A DNA stretch of 64,000 nt from 4572-13 sp964594065 (GCA_964594065.1 CAZQKX010000003.1:54748-118747), one strand, 5' to 3'; positions 16,389 to 25,112 are shown, counted from the first letter of the stretch. A program made the numbers and translations. Notes: a model not told the origin generated them from the letters alone.

Positions 16389-16949
16389 CTAATTTGAATT
16401 AGCTCTTTTTAAACAAGGAATCAAGAACGGTGTCTTTTCTTTATAACGTTGATATTCATCGCCAAATCGTAACAGCAATTCCTTTTCCTCGATTCCCTTA
16501 AGATAAGCAAGCCCGATGACTATTTCCAAAGTGATAGAAACTAAGGCTATGGCGAAATTGCCAAAGAGAAGACCAAACGCAAACACATAAAAAAAATGCC
16601 CCCAAAAAAGAGGATTGCGGCAAAATGCATACGGACCGGAGTCGATCAGCTTTTGTGTCGGAGCGATGACCGGAACAGGACTGCCCCGTCCAACGGTCCA
16701 CAGAGTCCGGACCGAGCACAAAAGAACCAACAGGCTTATTATCCCCAAAATACCTGCAAAGATGATCTCGATGTTTCGTGAGCAGGAAAAAAATAACCAC
16801 TGATTAACAAATTTACCAACCAACAGGTAGACGATTGGTATTAGAATCATACAGAAACAGATACCAAAACCGAGCGACATAACTCGATATAGAACCGAAT
16901 GGCGTTTCTTTGCAAAATCTGCTATTCGAACGGCTATTGTATTTTTCAT
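16389..16949 (-). CDS. Isoprenylcysteine/phospholipid methyltransferase-family membrane protein
   Basis: A 186-residue integral membrane protein of the ICMT/PEMT family. The C-terminal SAM-binding region shows the diagnostic SGPYAFCRNPLFWGHF segment and the EEKELLLRFGDEYQRYKEKTPFLIP segment ending in the last helix. Such enzymes methylate lipids, prenylcysteines or other small acceptors; the substrate here is unknown. The start at 16949 is supported by GCAGG ahead of it. Neighbours are small membrane proteins. Confidence 0.8.
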   Translation of the reverse strand: MKNTIAVRIADFAKKRHSVLYRVMSLGFGICFCMILIPIVYLLVGKFVNQWLFFSCSRNIEIIFAGILGIISLLVLLCSVRTLWTVGRGSPVPVIAPTQKLIDSGPYAFCRNPLFWGHFFYVFAFGLLFGNFAIALVSITLEIVIGLAYLKGIEEKELLLRFGDEYQRYKEKTPFLIPCLKRANSN

Positions 16950-17029
16950 TGTACCTGCCTGATTCATTCAAGAACAATTTGTTAAAGAAACAGATGGAGT
17001 CTCGCCTGCTCCTGTCATTCATTTGCATC

Positions 17030-17398
17030 CTATCTCTGTACGCTTTGTCGCCAGAACGCAAGAATCAAAACACCTATCACAAAACAGCCCAAAGCATCGC
17101 CTAAGAACCAGGGTATCGGTATTTTTATCGAAATCCCCGCGATGCCGCAGATCACACCGAGGACTATCGAACCAATACCTGAAAAAGGCACCATGATTCC
17201 ATAATCCATGGGACGAAGGGCAAGAATAATATAAAAGACCCCTACCCCGGCAGCTATAGCTGACATGACCCGGAGTCCATAGAGAAACAGCGCCGAATCC
17301 GGAAATGATTCAACGACCGAGACAGGTAGAAATACTCCTATCACTGACAGCAGCCACATGATCCCGGATATCCAAAGACATATTTTTAATCCACGCAT
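17030..17398 (-). CDS. Small integral membrane protein of unknown function
   Basis: A protein of about 122 residues with four predicted membrane helices and many Gly/Ile/Val residues (SAIAAGVGVFYIILAL, GIGSIVLGVICGIAGI). The start at 17398 has an AAAGGG ribosome site; a longer frame from 17452 overlaps the previous stop (ATGA) and cannot be excluded. No family recognised. Confidence 0.6.
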   Translation of the reverse strand: MRGLKICLWISGIMWLLSVIGVFLPVSVVESFPDSALFLYGLRVMSAIAAGVGVFYIILALRPMDYGIMVPFSGIGSIVLGVICGIAGISIKIPIPWFLGDALGCFVIGVLILAFWRQSVQR

Positions 17399-17448
17399 TT
17401 TGATTCCCTTTCTATAAAAAGAAAATGTTGCGTTTACACCTGATTTGC

Positions 17449-17694
17449 TCATTTCCCAACGATCTTCATCGCCAGCCAGGGAATGACGAACAGGATGATA
17501 ACACTCAGTTTAACAAATCCGTGCATGCAATCCATCGCGAAATTGAACGTGCCCTGCGGTATATCGATACTAAACATTTTCACATGAACTGAATAAACAA
17601 AATCTTCACCAAAGATGATTACTCCGGTCATGAGACAATTCATTCCCAGCCCCAGTACAGCACTCCAAAACAATATCTTTTCGATTTTTTCCAT
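17449..17694 (-). CDS. Small membrane protein, DUF6868-like, copy B
   Basis: An 81-residue two-helix membrane protein, paralogue of 16113-16370 (shared MEKI, VYSVHVK-type middle, and IPWLAMKIVG end). It is the first gene of the four-gene membrane unit, with an AAAGGGAGG-type ribosome site ahead. Confidence 0.6.
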   Translation of the reverse strand: MEKIEKILFWSAVLGLGMNCLMTGVIIFGEDFVYSVHVKMFSIDIPQGTFNFAMDCMHGFVKLSVIILFVIPWLAMKIVGK

Positions 17695-17717
17695 GAGACC
17701 TCCCTTTCAATTTTTAA

Positions 17718-17754
17718 AGACGCTGGTCATTCTTTTTCAAAATGACCAGCGTCT
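17718..17754. terminator. Perfect hairpin between the lipoprotein gene and the membrane-protein unit
   Basis: Perfect 14-bp arms 17718-17731 and 17741-17754 with a 9-base loop. It follows the 17768 lipoprotein stop; flanking T/A runs on both sides are modest. It separates the two transcription units. Confidence 0.75.
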
Positions 17755-17767
17755 GTTTATTAATCAT

Positions 17768-19159
17768 TTAGTCCAAAATGACCTTGCGGGCTTCTTTGGA
17801 CCAGCTCTTGCTAATCACGCGAGGATCGCTCCATTCGCCGCCCGGGGTAACCTGTCGAAGCATCATCTGCTTGCTTTTTTTGTCGCCCAAAAGCCCGTTC
17901 CTGGCTTCATCGATATAGCACAGCTCATTGGGGTATCGCCAAACCGGTACCGTCTGGATTTCTTCAGTTCCCTGCCCCTGCAAAACGGTAAAGTCACCCG
18001 TAGCCATCATCAATGCCGCGACACGGCCGTCATCATCCGGGATTGAAATAACTTTTTCATCCGGGCTGATCTCAAAGAAATCGAAATTATAGCCTTCTGT
18101 TCGGCTCAGCGCACTGCGGGGGATCAAACGGGTGATTGTTGACTGCCGCTGCGGATCCAGCACAAACAATTGTTTTTGCTCGGGGATGTCCTTACCGATC
18201 ACCGGCAGTGTGACCTCCATCGATGAGAAAATGATGCGACCGTCCTTCAAACAGCGTACTTTTGTAAATTCATTCGCAACTAATCCCGCCAAGGCATCCG
18301 GTTCTGCGAAAACATCCAACATGGCTCCCTCGGAATCACATATCTGGCGTTTGAGCAGCGTCCCAAGCGGATTATCCGTGCTTTCTTTTCCAATCGAACG
18401 TACATAATAAAGTGTCATTCCTGCAGTATCCCAATCCGGGTACAATGCTGTGTTTTTGTCCAGCAGTTCAACTTTGCCCGTGGTGGTATCAGCCGCCCAA
18501 AGCGATGAAGCCGTTCCTTCTTGAAAATCTCCGGGATGAGCCGTTGTAAAAGCCAGTATGCGTCCTTTACCTGAAAACCGAAAATCCCATACCCGCTGCC
18601 CGGACGTGAATAATGTTTTTTTAACTGAAAACTCCTCATTTTTCCATACCGCAACCTGAACAGAATAACAATGAAACTCATAGTAATCATCGAGAAAACC
18701 AGCCATTTCAGACGAATAATTATCCAAAGCCCTGTCCCGAAGATATATTTTGATCCCATCAAGGTCATTGTCAGAAATCAGGTTTAGATCCTGAAGCGTT
18801 TTAATCTTCGTCTCCCACTCCTTTTTGGTCTTGACCTGGAGCAATGCCTTCGCATAATGCAGGATCTCATCCCTGTATTTTTGAGGGAATTGTTCTTCGA
18901 CTTCATCCCATCTTCTAACACAAATATCTTTTTCTACGACCAGCCGCTGTCCGTCAGGAAACCATTCAGCACGAACAACGCCGGCATACATATTCCTGGA
19001 AATATTGCCCTCTGCATCCGCGAAGAACAATCCATGATCATTCCAGACAACCGCCTGTTTTCCATCTGCTGTCCAGACGATCCGTTTCGGATGGCATCCG
19101 GTCAGGAACAAACAGGCACCTGCGATCATTGCGGCAATGATGATGATTTTCTTATTCAT
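17768..19159 (-). CDS. Beta-propeller-like lipoprotein of ECF module 3
   Basis: A 463-residue protein with a lipoprotein signal peptide ending in LTGC (Cys at about residue 22). The rest shows repeated strand blocks such as RIVWTADGKQAVVW, VRAEWFPDGQRLVVE, VWDFRFSGKGRILAFTT and YPDWDTAGMTLYYVRS, spaced as in WD40/TolB-type propellers. Between about 85 and 165 is a helical insertion. Its start overlaps the anti-sigma stop by 4 bp, making it the third gene of a sigma/anti-sigma/lipoprotein operon. Function is unknown; a role as sensor or effector of the module is an inference. Confidence 0.7.
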   Translation of the reverse strand: MNKKIIIIAAMIAGACLFLTGCHPKRIVWTADGKQAVVWNDHGLFFADAEGNISRNMYAGVVRAEWFPDGQRLVVEKDICVRRWDEVEEQFPQKYRDEILHYAKALLQVKTKKEWETKIKTLQDLNLISDNDLDGIKIYLRDRALDNYSSEMAGFLDDYYEFHCYSVQVAVWKNEEFSVKKTLFTSGQRVWDFRFSGKGRILAFTTAHPGDFQEGTASSLWAADTTTGKVELLDKNTALYPDWDTAGMTLYYVRSIGKESTDNPLGTLLKRQICDSEGAMLDVFAEPDALAGLVANEFTKVRCLKDGRIIFSSMEVTLPVIGKDIPEQKQLFVLDPQRQSTITRLIPRSALSRTEGYNFDFFEISPDEKVISIPDDDGRVAALMMATGDFTVLQGQGTEEIQTVPVWRYPNELCYIDEARNGLLGDKKSKQMMLRQVTPGGEWSDPRVISKSWSKEARKVILD

Positions 19160-19677
19160 AATAGACCTCGTTTCTTGAATTTTTGAACTTGATTTTTCAA
19201 TTCCGTATTTTCGTTTCTTAAACTCCGCTCTTTTCGGCTCTCTTGATAGCGCTGCAGATAGGTTTTAGGCGACCAGAAAGCCCGGGCCGTTTCGTACCCA
19301 TCCGAAGCCGGTTGTGCCTGAACAACCAGACCGCCGCCTGTATGCTCCTGTGACAGCTTCGGCTGCCACAACAAGGAAGAAGTTCCAATACCGATACCGA
19401 TCAACAATGAAGCCGCAATGGACATCCAGCGGCCCACCATTTTCGGAGCCGCAGGTCTGGAAGGTGAAAGCAACCGCTCTTTGGGAAACGCCGGCAGCGT
19501 TGGTAACTCGGTCCGGACAGCCTTTTGGCCGATGGCAACCGTTTCCTGTATCGAGTCGGCAAGCGACTGCAGTTCTGGGTGATCGGCAAGGTAAGCATCC
19601 AGCAGCGCCGTCGATTCAGCGGACAATTCATTCAATGCCTGATCCATCAGCAACTTTTCTAACAGCTCTCTATTCAT
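19156..19677 (-). CDS. Putative anti-sigma factor, module 3
   Basis: A 173-residue single-pass membrane protein: N-terminal helical domain (about 1-60, LNELSAESTALLDAYLADHPELQ, an anti-sigma-like pattern), a Pro-rich linker, membrane helix (about 85-105) and a C-terminal coiled coil. ATG at 19677 is preferred since AAAGGA stands 8 bases ahead. Coupled to the lipoprotein gene by ATGA and 20 bp after the sigma gene. Confidence 0.65.
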   Translation of the reverse strand: MNRELLEKLLMDQALNELSAESTALLDAYLADHPELQSLADSIQETVAIGQKAVRTELPTLPAFPKERLLSPSRPAAPKMVGRWMSIAASLLIGIGIGTSSLLWQPKLSQEHTGGGLVVQAQPASDGYETARAFWSPKTYLQRYQESRKERSLRNENTELKNQVQKFKKRGLL

Positions 19678-19697
19678 GATCATCTTCCTTTCTTCGT

Positions 19698-20204
19698 TTA
19701 TGGATCAATGCCCAGTTCCACATCCATCCGCGTTCGCAGTTTGCCAAGCGAATGATGCAGCCTCGAGCGGACAGTGCCAACGGGAATATTCTGTACCTGT
19801 GCGATCTCTTCATAGCTGAGTTGGTCATACCACCGCAGCATGATGGTTTCGCGGTGCTTGTCGGGCAGTTCGCTGATCGCCTGCCGCATTGTTGCCAGCC
19901 GCCGATCTTCGCGTGGATCTGGATGGACAAGACTGTCCAGTGCAACATCCGTAATCATTTTCTTTTTTCGCAAGACATTCATCGCCAGATTGTGCGCAAC
20001 TCGAAACAGCCACGGCCTCGGTAAACTTACATCGCCAAGTCTATCAATATGCCAAAGAGCCTGCACGAAGGTGTCCTGAAGCACATCCTCAGCATGTTTC
20101 GGCCCCACCAGACGATGTAGAAAACGCAGGATGTGCGGACCATGCTGTGCATACAGCACTTCAATCGTTGCGATCCGGCCGGATTGTGTTCTGTCTTGTC
20201 CCAT
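19698..20204 (-). CDS. ECF RNA polymerase sigma factor, module 3
   Basis: A 168-residue ECF sigma factor closer to the RpoE type than those of modules 1 and 2: region 2 about residues 18-85 (HAEDVLQDTFVQALWHID, RPWLFRVAHNLAMNVLRKKK) and region 4 about 108-160 (LPDKHRETIMLRWYDQLSYEEIAQVQNIPVGTVRSRLHHSLGKLR). It starts a three-gene unit with an anti-sigma and a lipoprotein gene. The promoter is not evident. Confidence 0.92.
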   Translation of the reverse strand: MGQDRTQSGRIATIEVLYAQHGPHILRFLHRLVGPKHAEDVLQDTFVQALWHIDRLGDVSLPRPWLFRVAHNLAMNVLRKKKMITDVALDSLVHPDPREDRRLATMRQAISELPDKHRETIMLRWYDQLSYEEIAQVQNIPVGTVRSRLHHSLGKLRTRMDVELGIDP

Positions 20205-20271
20205 TCCATTTCCTTCGTTATGTCATCAATAAAGTAACATAAGCCCTTCGAAAAGTTCATTAAAAGAACTA

Positions 20272-20304
20272 AAAATGGCCTCGTTTTGAAAACGAAGCCA
20301 TTTT
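20272..20304 (-). terminator. Hairpin after the SMP-30/glutathione peroxidase gene
   Basis: 16-bp arms 20272-20287 and 20289-20304 with one mismatch; on the minus strand the stem ends in CATTTTTAG. It separates the fusion gene from ECF module 3. Confidence 0.65.
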
Positions 20305-20390
20305 GGAGGTGTTATTTTTTCCTTTTAGTCTTTATATAACAGCATGTTACAAGAATCCTAAATGTTTTAAGTGGATTATTTGTTCAAGCC

Positions 20391-21752
20391 TTATTGGCTT
20401 AATGCGCTTTCCACGGACGCTGTCATTTCGGGTTCCATGGGACCTGTTTTCGAGGGAAAATAGGCCAATGTTTTCCCGTCTTTGCCGATGAGGAACTTGT
20501 TGAAATTCCATTTTATGGGCTTTCCAAACCGGCCGCTTTTTGCGGGATCGGTTAAGTACCCGTACAGTGGATGGATGTCCTTGCCTTTTACGGATATCTT
20601 TGAGAACATGGGAAATGTAACGTTAAATTTGGTGGTGCAGAACGTCTTGATCTCCGCATCGGTTCCCGGTTCCTGACTGCCAAAATTATTGGCCGGGAAA
20701 CCGAGGATAACAAATCCCTGATCCTTATATGTCTCATAGAGCTGCTGCAGGCCCGCGTATTGTTTGGTAAAACCACACTTGCTGGCCACATTGACAACCA
20801 AAATCACTCTTCCTTCATACTGTGACAACGAAACCGGTTTGCCATCAATGTCATTGACTGTAAATGAATAGATTTTACTTTTCATGTTAACCGAGTATAA
20901 CGACTTTCGAGCAGTGATAAAGAGTGTCTTTCCATCTTTTCCGCCGAAAACAACATTGGCAGGTCTTTCGGGCACTTCGATAGTTTGTATCAGTTTGCCG
21001 GAAGGCTCATAAACCAGCACTGCTTTGGCCGTCAGGTACAGATTGCCATTCTCATCCAGTGTCATGCCGTCAGAGCCCTGCTCGGCAAAGAGCTTTTTGC
21101 CGGAGAGCATTCCATCGGGACCGATCGTATAGACATACGTTTTGCCGGCTCCGTGGTCAGCAACATACAGGTGTTTCCCATCCGGTGTACCGAGTACTCC
21201 ATTGGGCCTGACCATATCATCAACAACCCGGATAAGTTTTTTTCGGTCGGCTGAGAGATAGTAAACGTGTTCGCCATCCTGCGGCATATTTTTTCTGGAA
21301 CCATAGCGGGGATCTGTAAAGTATATGCCTCCGGCAGGATCGATCCATAGATCATTGACACTGTTGAAGGGCTTATCTTGGTAGGTTGAGGCTAAAATCA
21401 TCATGTTGCCGGCAGGATCGATCGAGATCAATTTCGCCGCCCCGCCGGAACAAGCGATCAGATTGCCGTCTTTATCGAAGAATAAACCATTGGCTCTGTT
21501 CGTGTTTTCCATGAAAGTGGACAGTTTACCGTCAGTTGACCATTTATGAATGCGGCTGTTGGGAATATCGGTAAAGTAGATGTTGCCTTCTTTGTCGACA
21601 GCCGGGCCTTCGGTGAACTTAAAGCCGTCCGCAAGCTTTGTCACATCAGACTCGAAGAAAACGGTATGAGCAGCAGGTCCTCCCTGGGCTTGGATCCCTG
21701 TTGCAAGAGATGCTGACAGAAAAAAAACGATCGCGATTTGCTTTATCTTCAT
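20391..21752 (-). CDS. Secreted SMP-30/gluconolactonase-glutathione peroxidase fusion
   Basis: A 453-residue protein. After a signal peptide (to about residue 22) comes an SMP-30/gluconolactonase-like six-bladed propeller (about 35-290) with the metal-site residues Glu in FTEGPAVD (48), Asn in SVNDLW (133) and Asp in YVADHG (199). A C-terminal glutathione peroxidase domain (about 293-453) has the catalytic Cys in NVASKCGFTK (326), the NNFGSQEPG loop and Trp in KWNFNKFLIG (415). The first domain would hydrolyse sugar lactones, the second reduce peroxides. The start at 21752 has AAAGGA; the longer frame from 21863 has no such site. Confidence 0.85.
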   Translation of the reverse strand: MKIKQIAIVFFLSASLATGIQAQGGPAAHTVFFESDVTKLADGFKFTEGPAVDKEGNIYFTDIPNSRIHKWSTDGKLSTFMENTNRANGLFFDKDGNLIACSGGAAKLISIDPAGNMMILASTYQDKPFNSVNDLWIDPAGGIYFTDPRYGSRKNMPQDGEHVYYLSADRKKLIRVVDDMVRPNGVLGTPDGKHLYVADHGAGKTYVYTIGPDGMLSGKKLFAEQGSDGMTLDENGNLYLTAKAVLVYEPSGKLIQTIEVPERPANVVFGGKDGKTLFITARKSLYSVNMKSKIYSFTVNDIDGKPVSLSQYEGRVILVVNVASKCGFTKQYAGLQQLYETYKDQGFVILGFPANNFGSQEPGTDAEIKTFCTTKFNVTFPMFSKISVKGKDIHPLYGYLTDPAKSGRFGKPIKWNFNKFLIGKDGKTLAYFPSKTGPMEPEMTASVESALSQ

Positions 21753-21903
21753 AATAAATCCTTTCAGATATTGTTTTTTCAAAATGATTGTAGTTGTTAT
21801 TATTAAAGTGGCAATTATTTTATACAGAAATGCTCGAACGGCCATGTCAACGATAATAAACATTTTTTAACATTATCTCTTGAAAATAAATCCTTCATCA
21901 TGT

Positions 21904-21915
21904 ATTGTATACAAT
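21904..21915. promoter_or_regulatory. Palindrome ATTGTATACAAT between divergent genes
   Basis: A perfect 12-bp palindrome between the SMP-30/peroxidase gene and the GH16 gene, 62 bp before the latter. It resembles operators of dimeric regulators such as the GntR/UxuR type, but no such regulator is encoded nearby. Confidence 0.35.
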
Positions 21916-21977
21916 ATACAATCCCGGGCCTAATCTTTGCTTTTTAATAGAATTCAAGACAGGATAAGGAGTGATAC

Positions 21978-22898
21978 ATGAAGAAAGTGATATTGTATAT
22001 AATTCTACTTGGTTTTCAACTTTGTGCATGTGCCCAAAAGCCTTCTACCGCTCAGAAATCCTATTGTTTGAAGGATTGGGATATCTACTCTATCCCCGCC
22101 GATCCCGGTGTCAACAAGGAATGGAAGCTATTGCCGATTTCTGAGGAATTCAATTACACAGCGCTGCCTGACAAAAAGCCCGAAGAGTTTACCCATAAAT
22201 GGAAAGATCGGTATATTCATCGCTGGAAGGGGCCGGGGCTTACTCAGTGGAGCCGGGATCACTCATCAGTGAAGGATGGCAAGCTTGCGATTCGTGTCAG
22301 CCGAAAGCCCAAGACGAACAAAGTCCTCGCAGGCTGCATTTCATCTCATGAATCGTTTACATACCCACTGTATCTTGAGGTCCGGGCCAAAATCAGTCGG
22401 CTGGTCATGGCTTCATGTGTCTGGATGTTGAGTGCCGATTCGACAGAGGAAATCGACATCCTCGAGGCCTACGGCAGTGATCGTCCGGATCAGGAATGGT
22501 ATGCTAAGCGTCTGCATCTGAGTCATCATGTTTTCATCCGCAGGCCCTTTCAGGATTACCAGCCCACTGACGATGGAAGCTATTATAAAAACGGAACAAC
22601 CTGGGCAGACGATTTCCACCGCATCGGGGTGTATTGGCGAGATCCCTGGCATCTCGAGTATTATGTCGATGGCAAGTTGGTACGCACTGTGTCCGGGGAA
22701 GATATCATTGATCCGAAAGATTACACCAAGGGCACGGGTCTCAGCAAGCCAATGCATATTATTATCAATAAAGAGGACCAAAACTGGCGATCCGATAACG
22801 GAATCACTCCGACGGATGAAGAATTAGCCGATCCCGACAGGAACACGATGTATGTTGATTGGATTCGCGTTTATAAAGCAGTTGTGAAAGAAAGGTGA
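21978..22898 (+). CDS. GH16 beta-agarase (or porphyranase-like) lipoprotein
   Basis: A 306-residue exported enzyme; the signal peptide ends in QLCAC, so it may be lipid-anchored. The GH16 catalytic motif is EIDILEAY (about residue 156), with both Glu residues and the Asp intact. Agarase-type surroundings are plain: GCISSHESFTYPLYLEVRAK, RLHLSHHVFIRRPFQDYQP, WADDFHRIGVYWRDPWHLEYY, and IIINKEDQNWRSDNG. Agarases cut the beta-1,4 links of agarose, pointing to red-algal substrates. The next gene, a GH29 protein, starts 5 bp after its stop. Confidence 0.88.
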   Translation: MKKVILYIILLGFQLCACAQKPSTAQKSYCLKDWDIYSIPADPGVNKEWKLLPISEEFNYTALPDKKPEEFTHKWKDRYIHRWKGPGLTQWSRDHSSVKDGKLAIRVSRKPKTNKVLAGCISSHESFTYPLYLEVRAKISRLVMASCVWMLSADSTEEIDILEAYGSDRPDQEWYAKRLHLSHHVFIRRPFQDYQPTDDGSYYKNGTTWADDFHRIGVYWRDPWHLEYYVDGKLVRTVSGEDIIDPKDYTKGTGLSKPMHIIINKEDQNWRSDNGITPTDEELADPDRNTMYVDWIRVYKAVVKER

Positions 22899-22903
22899 TA
22901 AAA

Positions 22904-24964
22904 ATGAAGGCATATCATAAATTTCCAGTTGTTATCTTAGTTACATTAATTGCCAGTTGTGTAAGTTGTGCCAAAGTAGCCGATCAAGATGTCCCTAAGA
23001 ACAGCCCAATCTCTGATTCAGCAGCAACAGAACCTAAGTCGTTAGTGCCACCCTCTATATCATTCGATGATGAGTCGAAATACACATCATCAGCTTACAC
23101 AGTCGGCGATAAAATAGAGGTTACCGCTATTTACCATGCAGGTACAGGAAACACGGTAATGGTTACAGTCGAAGGAGGGATAAAGTTTTGGCTCAGAGAG
23201 GTGACAGCAGACTGGGATGTGGTTAATGATTACACTGTCGAAGATTGGTCTGCAGTGGGAAAAGAATCAGGTACATCTACAGTGAGCATTCCCTTAAATT
23301 CCTTCATTCCTACAAAAGATCTGCCGAAAGGCAATTCCTACTTCCTGTTTATCTCATTTACCTCAAGTAATGGCGAATCTTATAACAAAGGAATTATGCC
23401 AATAACTATTATTAACTCCGCTGTCAAACATGCTTCAAAGAAAGAAAATGTCAGTGTAACCGTTTCACAAGACACGAAGAAGCCGACGAGGTTTTTCAAG
23501 GAAGAGTGGCCGTCTATCGCACAGCATACAACGCCGGAATGGTTTCGTGACGCGAAATTTGGTATCTATACCTGCTTGGCGCCGGCTTCGGTGGCTACTC
23601 AGTACGGGACGACGGAATGGTACGGATGGGCGATGTATAAAACAAATGCAACATGGTGGACCAATGGCAAGCGACATGATCTGGAAGACGGTCCTTCACG
23701 GGAATTCAAGCTGCATCGAGAAAAATGGGGCAACCAGAATGAGTTCGGCTATAAAGATTTTATCATGCTGTTTAAGCCTGTGAAATTCAATGCAGACCAG
23801 TGGGCCGATATTTTTGAACGATCCGGTGCGAAGTTTTGCGGCCCTATGGCAACGCATCACGATAATTACATGCTCTGGGATTCGGAAGTTACCCGTTGGA
23901 ACAGCATGCGTACCGCCGGCATTGATATGTGCGGCGACCTGGAAAAGTCTATTCGCAAACGCGGCATGAAATATGTGATGACGTTTCACCATGCCTTTAC
24001 ATGGTGGTTTTTTTACCCCTCTTACGCCTATGATGGCGGTAAACCCGGCAACGAGGACCTCTATTGCCGTCCACATGAGTTTTCAGAGGATAATGACAGT
24101 TTTGCAGAATATCCCGATGCGGAATTTGAAGATTTGTGGTATCGCAAGCTCGAAGAGGCGTGTGTCAAATACAGCCCGGATTTGATCTGGTTTGATATGG
24201 GTTTGGAACTGCTCAGTGATAATATCCGCAAAAAAGCGTTTGCCCGCCTGCTGAACCTGGCAGAACAGCGAAACCAGCAGATTGGCCTCTGTTACAAAAT
24301 TAAATATGACGTCTGTATACCCCCAAAGGCCGGTATTCTGGATTATGAAAAGGGCCGTTCGACAACGATACGTGAACTGCCTTGGCTGACGGATACGCCA
24401 TTGGGCGGTTGGTTTTATAATGGCAGAAAATCCCGTACGGCGGAAGCGGTCATTGAAATCTTAGTGGATATCGTCAGTAAAAATGGATGTATGCTGCTGT
24501 GTGTTAGCCCCAAACCGGACGGCACCATACCGGATGATCAGACAGAGACGCTGCTTGGAATCGGAGAATGGCTGAAGATGAATGGGGAGGCCGTTTACAA
24601 TACCCGCCCGTGGATTATTGCCGGAGAGGGGCCTACCAAACTGGAAAAAGATGGCCACTTCAACGAAAACTGGGAAGCCATCTACACGGAAAAGGATATT
24701 CGCTATACGCGAAGCAAGGACAATAATACTCTCTATGTGACCGTGCTGGATAAACCAACATCCGAAAAGGTAACGGTTACAAAGCTGGCAGATATCTATC
24801 CCTATCTGGACCGTAACATTGAGCATGTCAGCCTGCTGGGTAACCCAAGCAAAATCGACTGGACGCGTGACCATAAAGGTCTGCACCTTTCATTTCCTGC
24901 CGATGCGAAAGGCAGACATGCGTGGTGTTATAAACTAAGCCTGTCCTCGCAGGAGACTAAGTAA
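22904..24964 (+). CDS. GH29 alpha-L-fucosidase-like lipoprotein with extra N-terminal domain and altered active site
   Basis: A 686-residue exported protein with a Cys-rich signal end (SCVSCAK). Residues about 45-175 form a beta-sandwich-like domain not typical of GH29; about 195-685 is the fucosidase-type barrel and C-terminal sandwich. The probable nucleophile Asp is in PDLIWFDMGL (about 431) and THHDNYMLWDS keeps the His-His-Asp. The usual KFGIFxHWG near the start of the barrel reads KFGIYTCLAPAS, so the substrate-binding His-Trp is lost. It may act on a sugar other than fucose. The ATG at 22904 has GAAAGG; a GTG at 22895 overlaps the agarase stop. Confidence 0.78.
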   Translation: MKAYHKFPVVILVTLIASCVSCAKVADQDVPKNSPISDSAATEPKSLVPPSISFDDESKYTSSAYTVGDKIEVTAIYHAGTGNTVMVTVEGGIKFWLREVTADWDVVNDYTVEDWSAVGKESGTSTVSIPLNSFIPTKDLPKGNSYFLFISFTSSNGESYNKGIMPITIINSAVKHASKKENVSVTVSQDTKKPTRFFKEEWPSIAQHTTPEWFRDAKFGIYTCLAPASVATQYGTTEWYGWAMYKTNATWWTNGKRHDLEDGPSREFKLHREKWGNQNEFGYKDFIMLFKPVKFNADQWADIFERSGAKFCGPMATHHDNYMLWDSEVTRWNSMRTAGIDMCGDLEKSIRKRGMKYVMTFHHAFTWWFFYPSYAYDGGKPGNEDLYCRPHEFSEDNDSFAEYPDAEFEDLWYRKLEEACVKYSPDLIWFDMGLELLSDNIRKKAFARLLNLAEQRNQQIGLCYKIKYDVCIPPKAGILDYEKGRSTTIRELPWLTDTPLGGWFYNGRKSRTAEAVIEILVDIVSKNGCMLLCVSPKPDGTIPDDQTETLLGIGEWLKMNGEAVYNTRPWIIAGEGPTKLEKDGHFNENWEAIYTEKDIRYTRSKDNNTLYVTVLDKPTSEKVTVTKLADIYPYLDRNIEHVSLLGNPSKIDWTRDHKGLHLSFPADAKGRHAWCYKLSLSSQETK

Positions 24965-25087
24965 ATTATATTCGTCACGCTAAGTCAGACAACTGTCGCA
25001 TATGATAAAAAATCCTGTTTTTGAAAATCTCATGTCACACCTTTGACTTTAAGACGTTTAAACCATAAAATACCCTTATACGGGTGC

Positions 25088-25112
25088 CATGCCCACGCTT
25101 GGCGTGGACATG
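25088..25112. repeat. Hairpin repeat CATGCCCACGC/GCGTGGACATG
   Basis: Two 11-bp arms with one mismatch around a TTG loop, just before the secreted-protein gene at 25141. It has no T-tract. It looks like an interspersed palindromic repeat; frames reading through it give the spurious peptides MPCPRLAW and MSTPSVGM. Confidence 0.5.
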
